The position numbers were made by a program, and so were the translations under genes. Positions 1 through 5,506 of a stretch of 5,506 bases of DNA are shown piece after piece (positions within the stretch are counted from its first letter, which is position 1; every line of letters begins with the position of its first letter). Source of the stretch: an uncultured Anaerotruncus sp. (GTDB lineage Bacteria > Bacillota_A > Clostridia > Oscillospirales > CAG-272); assembly GCA_958414155.1 (NCBI GenBank), contig CATYWI010000111.1:1-5506 (forward strand), given 5' to 3'. Under the pieces are notes generated by a model. It was not told where the DNA came from, made no database searches, and worked only from the letters and a program-made list of their open reading frames with translations.

Positions 1-330
1 ATAGTGTACGGGCGCGTGCCGCTGATGATAACGGAAAAATGCGCCGGAAAAGAATGCGGCGGATGTCGCACCTGTCGCGAGGGCGGGAACTTTCTTACCG
101 ACCGCCGCGGTGTGCGCTTTCCCATACTGCGCGAGTGGCAGCACCGCTCGCTTATCGTAAACAGCCTGCCAACGTCGATGTCGGATAAGCAGAAAACGCT
201 TGACGAATACGGCGTGCGCGCATGGCACTTCATTTTCACCGCAGAATCACCGCGCGAGACGGACGCCGCACTGCGCGCCTTTACATCCGGCGCACCGGTC
301 GGCTCGTGCCGCCGCATTGCGGTAAAATAA
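1..330 (+). CDS. U32-family peptidase-like protein, C-terminal part (5' end outside window)
   Basis: Reading frame 1 is open from the left edge to TAA at 328-330, giving 109 residues; the start lies upstream of the window. The fragment matches the C-terminal part of the U32 'collagenase-like' family as I know it: YGRVPLMITEKC at about residues 3-14, a cysteine cluster at residues 14, 19, 22 and 25, then LTDRRGVRFP and IVNSLP a few residues later, and HFIFTAES near the end. Family members such as UbiU/UbiV and the RNA-hydroxylation proteins TrhP and RlhA use conserved cysteines to hold an Fe-S cluster, and the cluster here is probably equivalent, but that is inference. The role of this member (peptidase or RNA/cofactor hydroxylation factor) cannot be told from the C-terminus. 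The next gene starts 12 bases after the stop, so the two are likely co-transcribed. Confidence 0.8.
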   Translation: MVYGRVPLMITEKCAGKECGGCRTCREGGNFLTDRRGVRFPILREWQHRSLIVNSLPTSMSDKQKTLDEYGVRAWHFIFTAESPRETDAALRAFTSGAPVGSCRRIAVK

Positions 331-331
331 C

Positions 332-336
332 GGAGG
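332..336 (+). promoter_or_regulatory. Ribosome binding site of the membrane protein gene
   Basis: A GGAGG motif lies 6 bases before the ATG at 343, directly after the TAA of the upstream gene. It supports this ATG as the start and gene-to-gene reinitiation within a + strand operon. Confidence 0.75.
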
Positions 337-342
337 ACAAAT

Positions 343-1326
343 ATGGATCCGAAATTCAAAAGCTTTACCGACGGGCTGGCAATATTCCTTGCCATACTTA
401 TTGCGATATACCTTATGGTGGGCTTTATCAAGATTGACAACGGCAAAAGCGAACCGATGAAGGCGGCGGAAAAGGTGGAAAAGCTACTGGGCACCGCCTC
501 CTACCGCGTGTATCTCAACATCATGCTCATGCTTGTATTCTCGGCGGCGGTAGGAATAATACTGCGCCGACTGCCATGGCTCGGCATACCCGCCGCGGCG
601 CTGCCGCTGTTTTATGAGCTGTTCCTTTTGAGCGAAAAGCTGCTGACAAAATATCCGACCGGGGTCATCCTGTTTACCGCCGCACACGCGGCGGGTGCGA
701 TCGCTTACGCAGCCCTTTGCGACCGGCGCGGGATGACGGTGTGTTCAACGGCGTTCGGCGGAGCCGCAGCCGCGCTTATGGGCGGCGGCGCAGCCGCGTA
801 TGTTGCGGTGCTTTCACAACACGTTGCGGCATTTGCGGACACGCTTGCCGCGCTACGCACACGGGGAGTAATCGTCCCGGATGCGGTAAAGCCGATCCGC
901 GGCGCGGTGGGAAGGATCTACTCGGTCTGCTTCGCCGAGGGCGCGCAGGCGGCGCGCTCGCTTTCATCCGAGTACCTTGAATCGCTCGGCAAGTCGGGAG
1001 CGCGCGCGGCGTTCCTCGGCTCGGTGGAGGGAGACGAAATGCGCACGTATATCGGCATTGCGGTCCTGTTTTTCGGCGCGGCAGTGCTTGGATTCGTGCT
1101 CGCGGCGCGGCACTTCGGCACGCTTGCCGGGATCGCAGCCTGCATTCCGGGCGCTGTTACGGCTGTAATGCTGGCAAATGAACGGCTGAGCGCGGGCGGA
1201 ATCATACTGCTTGCCGCCTCGGTGCTTGCGGCGGCATGCTTTGCCGCTCCGACGACTGCGGAAACCACGGAGAACACCCGCACCGGAGCAGATGAACAAA
1301 CGGACGCGGAAGGGACAGCACAATGA
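343..1326 (+). CDS. Multi-pass membrane protein of unknown function
   Basis: The 327-residue product starts at an ATG with a good GGAGG site. I do not recognise a family. Hydrophobic segments are visible at about residues 11-29, 56-74, 80-97, 107-125, 136-158, 236-255, 260-278 and 285-302, suggesting seven or eight membrane passes. Between the fifth and sixth segments is a soluble stretch (about 159-235) containing several arginines and the segment PIRGAVGRIYS. The C-terminal tail (303-327) is hydrophilic and rich in Thr, Glu and Asp. The sequence is rich in Ala and Gly, and no transporter, protease or kinase motif stands out. It follows the U32-type gene by 12 bases, so a linked role is possible but unsupported by any motif. 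Its TGA stop lies inside the left terminal repeat of the hairpin element that follows. It is confidently a real gene because of its length, ribosome site and coherent membrane topology. Confidence 0.8.
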   Translation: MDPKFKSFTDGLAIFLAILIAIYLMVGFIKIDNGKSEPMKAAEKVEKLLGTASYRVYLNIMLMLVFSAAVGIILRRLPWLGIPAAALPLFYELFLLSEKLLTKYPTGVILFTAAHAAGAIAYAALCDRRGMTVCSTAFGGAAAALMGGGAAAYVAVLSQHVAAFADTLAALRTRGVIVPDAVKPIRGAVGRIYSVCFAEGAQAARSLSSEYLESLGKSGARAAFLGSVEGDEMRTYIGIAVLFFGAAVLGFVLAARHFGTLAGIAACIPGAVTAVMLANERLSAGGIILLAASVLAAACFAAPTTAETTENTRTGADEQTDAEGTAQ

Positions 1327-1434
1327 TATGTGGCTTGCGCCGTATAAATGATACATCGCTTGCGCGATGTTATATATTCCGCTTCGCGGGTGAGAGGTAG
1401 ATTCCCGCAAGCGGAAATCCATTATTATCATTGT
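1320..1434. repeat. Compound hairpin element with terminal inverted repeats (MITE-like or intergenic repeat)
   Basis: The ends are a 9-bp inverted repeat: ACAATGATA at 1320-1328 and TATCATTGT at 1426-1434. Inside are three hairpins in a row. The first has arms 1327-1334 and 1339-1346 (8 pairs, two of them G-T) with a TTGC loop. The second has arms 1353-1359 and 1364-1370 (7 perfect pairs) with the same TTGC loop. The third has arms 1377-1390 and 1404-1416 (13 pairs, one bulged C at 1385) around a 13-base loop. AATGATA recurs at 1322 and 1347, so the first two hairpins form 25-base units. There is no coding potential. The layout resembles the small palindromic intergenic repeats found in many copies in some clostridial genomes; copy number cannot be judged from one window. 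The stop codon of the upstream membrane protein gene (1324-1326) falls inside the left repeat. Confidence 0.6.
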
Positions 1435-1437
1435 CCG

Positions 1438-1481
1438 TAAAAACCAAAAAACAGAGAGCAGATGTGAGTCTGCTCTCTGTT
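1438..1481 (-). terminator. Intrinsic terminator of the - strand ABC/radical SAM operon
   Basis: A perfect 13-bp stem (1450-1462 with 1469-1481, arms containing CAGAGAGCAGA and its complement) closes a 6-base loop at 1463-1468. Read on the - strand it is followed by TTTTTTGGTTTTT, the classic Rho-independent layout, about 105 bases after the stop of the radical SAM gene. On the + strand the stem is followed only by TT and then GC-rich sequence, so termination of the convergent + strand genes here would be weak at best. The 105 bases between the stop codon and the stem (1482-1586) contain nothing I can assign. Confidence 0.88.
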
Positions 1482-1586
1482 CGCCGGAAAGTTACTTCGT
1501 GTTCTGAAGAAACTTAAGACGTGTAGTAGATAAGAGTTTGTACTGACTTCACGGTCGGGGTATGAAGATACGAATCCGCACAAACG

Positions 1587-2831
1587 TCACCCGAGCTTAA
1601 AGAGCTCGGAGAGGAGGTTGTTGCCGAAGAATATACCGTCACGGGTGAGAGTAACGGAATCGCCGCTGACGGTAAGATAGCCCGCGTCGGAAAATTCGTC
1701 AAGCTTTTTGCCGAAAAGAGATATAAGATCGACCCCAAGACGCTCGGAGAACGGACCGAGCCGCGTGCCGCCCTTCTGCATAGCGTAGATCAGAGCATCT
1801 ACGACGCGGTATTCGGGGTGCAGAACGCGCCCTCGCGAGCAAATGCAGATGTCGTCGGAAATATCGGGCACCGAGTGCGAGTTGTGATAAAAATAATTTT
1901 CGATGTTTCCGCCCGCACCGTGACCGAGAGCTATGCAGCTGCCGCCGCTGTGGCGGATCTCCATGTAGTCGTAGCGGTCGCGCCCGTCCTTGACCAGCTT
2001 GGTAAGCTCAAGCATCTTGTAACCGTGCGAAGCCAGACCGTCAAAAATCCCGTCAAAAAGCTCCCTCTCGCGCCCGAGGTCCCGCATTTTTACCTTTGCT
2101 TCATCATCCAGCCGCCGGTAGAGCGGCGTTTTTTCGTGAAGCATGAGCGAATAAAAGGAGATGCCGGCAACATCGAGAGCCGCAATAGTGCCAAGATCGT
2201 GCATGAGCTGTGCGTCAGTCTGACCGGGGTAGTTGTAAATTATGTCCACACTTGTGTTGCGGATGCCCGCGCTTATCGCCGCCGCAACGCGCGACGCGGC
2301 AAATTCGCCGCTCCCGCGCCTGCCGAGCAGACGCCTTGCATCGTCGTCAAAGGTCTGGATGCCGACCGACAGTCGGTTGACCCCGCCCTCCCTGAGCACC
2401 GATATCATTTCGTCCGAAAGCCCGGTAGCCGACGTTTCGACACTGATCTCGGCTCCGGGCGCAATGGAAAATGCACTGTGCAGCCCGGTGAGCACCTCGC
2501 GCATCTGCGCGGGAGAAAGAGACGTAGGCGTGCCGCCGCCGAAATTTACGGCGTCGATCGGAGCCGCCATGTACGGATAGTCCTGCACCTTGCGCATTTC
2601 GTCAAGCAGATATCGGTGATACTGCCGCCGGTCAAGCTCGTCGGGGCGGTGGAACGGACAGAAGGTGCACACCTTGTTGCAAAACGGAACGTGAAGATAT
2701 ATCACCCGGCGGCTCGCGGCGCCTGCGGCAAGAACGGCGGGGAGGTAATCCTCCCCGCCCGTGTCTGCGGCATACCGCTTTTTCAGATCGCGCGATGCGT
2801 CGTGATGACTTTTATACCGCTCGGTAAACAT
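1587..2831 (-). CDS. Radical SAM protein of the HemN/HemW/ChuW group, likely heme-utilisation (ChuW/HutW-like)
   Basis: The 414-residue cytoplasmic protein has the radical SAM motif CNKVCTFC at residues 51-58 (Cys 51, 55, 58 for the 4Fe-4S cluster) inside YLHVPFC, followed by GGGTPT at 98-103 for SAM binding, SVETSATG at 130-137, SVGIQTF at 155-161 and DIIYNYPGQT at 196-205. A HemN-type C-terminal domain ends in LTRDGIFFGNNLL. HemN coproporphyrinogen oxidases carry a fourth cysteine one residue after the third; here Pro59-Phe60 follow, so HemN activity is unlikely. The segment GHGAGGN (303-309) resembles what I recall of ChuW/HutW/HmuW, which use SAM to methylate and open heme anaerobically, releasing iron. 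HemW heme chaperone is the main alternative. The start ATG overlaps the TGA of the binding-protein gene (TGATG), with a weak AAGG site 7 bases upstream. As last gene of a metal-chelate importer operon it probably processes the imported ligand. The superfamily call is firm; the heme-opening role is moderate. Confidence 0.82.
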   Translation of the reverse strand: MFTERYKSHHDASRDLKKRYAADTGGEDYLPAVLAAGAASRRVIYLHVPFCNKVCTFCPFHRPDELDRRQYHRYLLDEMRKVQDYPYMAAPIDAVNFGGGTPTSLSPAQMREVLTGLHSAFSIAPGAEISVETSATGLSDEMISVLREGGVNRLSVGIQTFDDDARRLLGRRGSGEFAASRVAAAISAGIRNTSVDIIYNYPGQTDAQLMHDLGTIAALDVAGISFYSLMLHEKTPLYRRLDDEAKVKMRDLGRERELFDGIFDGLASHGYKMLELTKLVKDGRDRYDYMEIRHSGGSCIALGHGAGGNIENYFYHNSHSVPDISDDICICSRGRVLHPEYRVVDALIYAMQKGGTRLGPFSERLGVDLISLFGKKLDEFSDAGYLTVSGDSVTLTRDGIFFGNNLLSELFKLG

Positions 2832-3985
2832 CAGTTTGCCTTTTTGAAGGAAAACGTCGCGTCCGGATAAAGGATTTCAGCCAGCTTCTGATATGCCTCG
2901 GCAAAGCGGCTGTTGGGCTTGTTGTGGAAGAGCGTTTTTTCAAGGTAGAATACCTTGCCGTTCTTGACGGCGCTAAGCGACTGCCACACGGGGTTGCTGC
3001 CGTAGGTCTCCTCGACCTGCGCCTTTGCCTCATCGGCGCCGGCGTGGCACTGAACGATGATGATGTCGGGATCTGCCGCAAAGACAGTTTCAAGGTTGAT
3101 GGTCAGACGCTCGGCGCCTTCGGGATTCTGCCAGTCGTCAACGATATTTTTTGCCTTCATAGCCGTTACCATTCCGCCCACAACGGTGGAGGAGGTGTTT
3201 GCATCCAGCTTGCTGGCGTTGGCAAACATGCAGAACACGCGGGGCGCGCCCTCGTCGGGTATCTCGGAGAGAACGTCAACAACATCGTCAAGAGCCTTCA
3301 TTGCAACGCTGTCCCAAAGTTCGGGATGTCCGGAAATATTGCAGAATACCTTGAACCACTTGAGGTAGTCGGAAAAGTCGTCGTATTTAACGGCAATAAC
3401 GGGAATGTTTGCCGCCTTTGCGGGATTTTCAATGGTGGAATAGCCGCTCATAGCGGTGGAGCAGATGATAAGATCGGGCTGAAGAGCGACGATCTTTTCG
3501 GTATCCCACTTTTTGCCCGAGGATGTGGTGGCAACAACGGTCATGCCGGCATCGGCGGTAATGTCTCTGCCGATGTATTCATTGTAAAGGGTCTGCGAGC
3601 TGTTGCCGCCGATGCAGCCGACTACCGATCCGCCCGCCTCATACCAGAGAGTGGTGAAGCTGGCGTAAAGGTTGACTACCTTGCCGGGGTTCTTTTTGAT
3701 CGTAACGTTCGAGCCGTCGGTCGAGGTGGCATCCTTGAAGGTCACGGCATCGTCGCTGACGGTAACTTCGTCAGCAGCTTTGAGGAATTCGGCTTTGAGA
3801 GCCGCCTTCAGAGCATCGGTTTTGCTGTCGTCGCCGGAGGCGGCAGTGGTGGCGTCGTCCCCGCCTGCGGCGGTGGTTCCGTCCGCGGCTGTGGTATCGG
3901 GTGAATCGGGTCCATTTACCGCGCAGGCGGTAAGCGTACCTGCCATAAGGCAGAGGCAAAGAAGCAGAGCGAATATTTTTTTCAT
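2831..3985 (-). CDS. ABC transporter substrate-binding lipoprotein (FecB/BtuF/HmuT-like, Peripla_BP_2 family)
   Basis: The 384-residue product begins with a lipoprotein signal: MKKIFALLLCLCLMAG, then lipobox LTAC with the modified Cys at residue 21. A low-complexity linker (about 25-56) rich in Thr, Ala, Gly and Asp has three TTAA-containing units and tethers the receptor to the membrane. The binding domain runs from about residue 81 (VTFKDAT) to the end, with family features: PGKVVNLYASFTTLWYEAGG near 100-119, DTEKIVALQPDLIICS, a long mid-protein helix region, FAADPDIIIVQ, and NPVWQSLSAVKNGKVFYL close to the C-terminus. This family binds iron-siderophores, heme or cobalamin; the sequence alone does not decide which, but the coupled radical SAM gene favours heme. 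The ATG at 3985 is supported by GGAGG 9 bases upstream; an ATG at 4001 is in another frame. The gene overlaps the radical SAM start by one base and follows the ATPase gene by 44 bases. Confidence 0.93.
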   Translation of the reverse strand: MKKIFALLLCLCLMAGTLTACAVNGPDSPDTTAADGTTAAGGDDATTAASGDDSKTDALKAALKAEFLKAADEVTVSDDAVTFKDATSTDGSNVTIKKNPGKVVNLYASFTTLWYEAGGSVVGCIGGNSSQTLYNEYIGRDITADAGMTVVATTSSGKKWDTEKIVALQPDLIICSTAMSGYSTIENPAKAANIPVIAVKYDDFSDYLKWFKVFCNISGHPELWDSVAMKALDDVVDVLSEIPDEGAPRVFCMFANASKLDANTSSTVVGGMVTAMKAKNIVDDWQNPEGAERLTINLETVFAADPDIIIVQCHAGADEAKAQVEETYGSNPVWQSLSAVKNGKVFYLEKTLFHNKPNSRFAEAYQKLAEILYPDATFSFKKAN

Positions 3986-3994
3986 TTGTTTTTT

Positions 3995-3999
3995 CCTCC
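3995..3999 (-). promoter_or_regulatory. Ribosome binding site of the substrate-binding protein gene
   Basis: On the - strand GGAGG is followed by AAAAAACAA and the ATG at 3985. This fixes the start and gives a strong site, consistent with a binding protein made in excess over its membrane partners. Confidence 0.8.
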
Positions 4000-4004
4000 A
4001 TATC

Positions 4005-4026
4005 CTCCGCAGTCTGTGCTGCGGAG
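4005..4026. promoter_or_regulatory. Intercistronic stem-loop between the ATPase and binding-protein genes
   Basis: A perfect 8-bp stem (CTCCGCAG at 4005-4012 with CTGCGGAG at 4019-4026) closes a 6-base loop. On the - strand, the transcribed strand, it begins 3 bases after the ATPase TAA and ends 5 bases before the GGAGG of the binding-protein gene, with no T-tract after it, so it is not a terminator in that direction. It may act as an RNA processing or stability hairpin protecting the downstream message. On the + strand it is followed by TTTTTATTTTAT, the form of an intrinsic terminator, but no + strand gene precedes it here; it could stop antisense transcription. The structure is seen; the role is inferred. 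Confidence 0.55.
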
Positions 4027-4029
4027 TTT

Positions 4030-4821
4030 TTATTTTATGTCAAAGGTTGTCCTTTGCGGAATAAAGTACGGACACCCGTGTATCGGGTCGCGGTAAACGG
4101 CGGCTTCTATCTCAAAAATATCACGCAGATTTTTCTCCGTGACCATTTCCTCCGGAGTGCCGGAGGTAAAAAGCACGCCGCCGCGTATCGCCGCAAGACA
4201 GTCCGAATATCTGGCGGCAAGGTTTATGTCATGCAGGACCATTACGATGGTGATGCCAAGCTCGCGGTTCAGCCGGCGTATCAGCTCAAGCACCTCCACC
4301 TGATAGCTCACGTCAAGATATGTCGTAGGCTCGTCAAGTATCAGTATCTCAGGCTCCTGCGCAATGGTCATGGCTATCCACGCGCGCTGCCGCTCGCCGC
4401 CGGAAAGCGTGGCAAGTATGCGGTCGCGCAGATGGGTAAGCCCCGTAAGCGCCAGCGCACGGTCGATCTTTTCGCCGTCCTCGGCAGTCATGCCGCGCCC
4501 GAAGCGGGAATACGGGAATCTGCCGTAGGAGACCAGCGTGCGCACATCTATGTCGGGCGGGGACTCGTGTACCTGTGAAAGATACGCTATGCTCCGCGCA
4601 AGCCGGCGCGGCGGATAGGCGGAGAGCCGTTTATCAAGGTATATCACCTCGCCGCGCTTCGGCGTGACCGATTTTGAAACGGTTTTGAGCAGAGTGGACT
4701 TTCCGCACCCGTTCTGACCGATGAGCGTTACCACCTTTCCGCGCGGTATCTCAAGCGTAAGTCCGCAGAGGACCTCCTTTTTGCCGTAATCAACGGCGAT
4801 GTCGCGAAATCCGAAGTACAT
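4030..4821 (-). CDS. ABC transporter ATP-binding protein (FecE/HmuV/BtuD-like)
   Basis: The 263-residue cytoplasmic ATPase energises import by the adjacent FecCD-type permease. All nucleotide-binding motifs are intact: Walker A GQNGCGKST at 35-43, Q-loop Gln83, signature LSGGERQ at 139-145, Walker B ILILDEPT at 159-166 with catalytic Glu164, D-loop around YLD 168-170, and switch His197 in VLHDIN. The length is normal for the FecE/FepC/HmuV family, and the C-terminal end (YRDPIHGCPYFIPQ) resembles the usual family tail. The ATG at 4821 lies 4 bases after the permease stop, and its ribosome site (GAGGGGG, 4829-4835) sits within the last permease codons, so translation is coupled. The substrate cannot be read from the ATPase. 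Confidence 0.95.
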   Translation of the reverse strand: MYFGFRDIAVDYGKKEVLCGLTLEIPRGKVVTLIGQNGCGKSTLLKTVSKSVTPKRGEVIYLDKRLSAYPPRRLARSIAYLSQVHESPPDIDVRTLVSYGRFPYSRFGRGMTAEDGEKIDRALALTGLTHLRDRILATLSGGERQRAWIAMTIAQEPEILILDEPTTYLDVSYQVEVLELIRRLNRELGITIVMVLHDINLAARYSDCLAAIRGGVLFTSGTPEEMVTEKNLRDIFEIEAAVYRDPIHGCPYFIPQRTTFDIK

Positions 4822-4825
4822 TCCC

Positions 4826-5506
4826 TCACCCCCTCTTTCCTTCGCGCGTGCGCAGAAGGTACAGGAAGAACGGCGCGCCGATAAACGAAAGAATGATGCT
4901 CACGGGTACTTCGCCGGGCGGCAGAATCACACGCCCGATCGTGTCGCAGATGCAGACCAGAGAGAAGCCGAGCAGAGCCGAAGCGGGAAAGAGGTACTTG
5001 TAGTCCGAACCCACCAGAAGCCGCGCGATGTGCGGGACGACAAGTCCCACAAAGCTGATCAGTCCTGCCACCGCGATTGCCGCCCCTGCAAGAAGCGAGG
5101 AAACCGCGATCAGAAGGAAGCGGAAGAGCTCTGTCCGAAGCCCGAGCGCGTTCGCCGTTTCGTCCCCGAGCATCAGAATGTTCATGCGGGACGGCAGCGT
5201 GGCGCAGATGAAGCACCCGACGGCGGCATAGGGGAGAATCATGCGCAGACTCTCCCAACCGACCCCGTTCAGCCCGCCGACCAGAAAGCCGGAGGCGTTG
5301 CCGAGCGATTCCGCAAAGAAGGTCTTGATGATGTCGTTGAACGCACCGAACAGCGCCGAGACCGCCATGCCCGAGAGAATCATTTTCACAGGGGATACCC
5401 CCTTCTGATACGCCAACGCATAAATCAGCATCGTTGTAACGAATGCCCCGAGAATCGAACCGATCGGAAGCAGACGCGCATAGGCGGGAAAGGCGACCAA
5501 TGGCAG
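4826..5506 (-). CDS. FecCD/BtuC-type ABC transporter permease, C-terminal two-thirds (5' end outside window)
   Basis: The frame stays open through the right edge (codons CTG CCA TTG are the first seen), so the start is outside the window and the TTG at 5500 is an internal leucine codon. The 226 visible residues are about two-thirds of a usual 330-350-residue permease. Family landmarks, counted from the first visible codon, are GDETANALGL at 114-123, GLVVPHIARLLVGSDY at 154-169 (the cytoplasmic loop that contacts the ATPase), and a final membrane segment ending in FIGAPFFLYLLR at about 209-220. At least six hydrophobic segments are visible. It forms the membrane channel for the chelate delivered by the downstream binding protein. 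The operon promoter and any Fur-like or heme-responsive site must lie beyond the right edge. Confidence 0.93.
   Translation of the reverse strand: MPLVAFPAYARLLPIGSILGAFVTTMLIYALAYQKGVSPVKMILSGMAVSALFGAFNDIIKTFFAESLGNASGFLVGGLNGVGWESLRMILPYAAVGCFICATLPSRMNILMLGDETANALGLRTELFRFLLIAVSSLLAGAAIAVAGLISFVGLVVPHIARLLVGSDYKYLFPASALLGFSLVCICDTIGRVILPPGEVPVSIILSFIGAPFFLYLLRTREGKRG

Noticed and set aside
1353..1370. Short palindromes as a CRISPR array
   Set aside because: The units are adjacent hairpins with only two 25-base repeats and no spacers of regular length.
1377..1416. Third hairpin of the repeat element as a terminator for the + strand genes
   Set aside because: No T-tract follows on the + strand, and the stem has a bulge and a 13-base loop; it fits better as part of the repeat element.
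1514..1738. 74-codon open frame on the - strand running past the end of the radical SAM gene
   Set aside because: It overlaps the real C-terminal coding region in another frame. The radical SAM protein already ends in a normal HemN-like tail, so no frameshifted extension is needed.
1818..2870. 350-codon open frame on the + strand opposite the radical SAM gene
   Set aside because: It is antisense to a gene with clear motifs, has no family resemblance and an Arg/Val/Ala-rich composition typical of a complement-strand shadow of GC-rich coding DNA.
2924..3904. 326-codon open frame on the + strand opposite the binding-protein gene
   Set aside because: It mirrors the true gene, is Gly/Val-rich with no recognisable motif, and no operon context supports it.
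4728..5258. 176-codon open frame on the - strand overlapping the permease and ATPase genes
   Set aside because: It is a shifted frame over two well-supported genes and its Arg/Ser/His-rich translation is not protein-like.
5498..5500. TTG as the permease start codon
   Set aside because: The frame is open upstream to the window edge, no ribosome site can be seen, and the product would lack the N-terminal third of the family.

Overview
The window looks like chromosome from an anaerobic, fairly GC-rich Firmicute, probably a gut-type clostridium of the Oscillospiraceae/Ruminococcaceae sort. The reasons are a U32-family peptidase with a cysteine cluster, a typical Gram-positive lipoprotein signal on a T/A/G/D-rich linker, strong GGAGG ribosome binding sites, and an oxygen-sensitive radical SAM enzyme. 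The taxonomic assignment is inference from style, not from a marker gene.

Layout. Two gene blocks converge. On the + strand (1-1326) is the 3' end of a U32 peptidase-like gene, followed 12 bases later by an unrecognised multi-pass membrane protein. On the - strand (5506 down to 1587) is one compact operon: FecCD-type permease (truncated by the right window edge), FecE/HmuV-type ATPase, lipoprotein substrate-binding protein, and a radical SAM protein of the HemN/HemW/ChuW group. The 260 bp between the blocks hold a roughly 115 bp hairpin-rich element with terminal inverted repeats that begins on the stop codon of the membrane protein, and a strong intrinsic terminator that reads correctly only for the - strand operon.

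How the genes may work together. The - strand genes make a complete type II (BtuCDF/FecBCDE-like) ABC importer for an iron chelate, heme or a corrinoid. The fourth gene overlaps the binding-protein gene by one base. It has the radical SAM CX3CX2C motif without the extra cysteine of HemN, and a GHGAGGN segment that resembles the heme-utilisation ChuW/HutW branch. The most economical reading is a heme capture locus coupled to anaerobic, SAM-dependent opening of heme to release iron. Heme as substrate and ring opening as the reaction are inferred from family and context and are not proven by the sequence.

The rest is ordinary coding DNA. The less ordinary items are the compound hairpin element, an 8-bp hairpin placed between the ATPase stop codon and the binding-protein ribosome site, a perfect 10-bp GC hairpin inside the start of the radical SAM gene, and the unassigned membrane protein.
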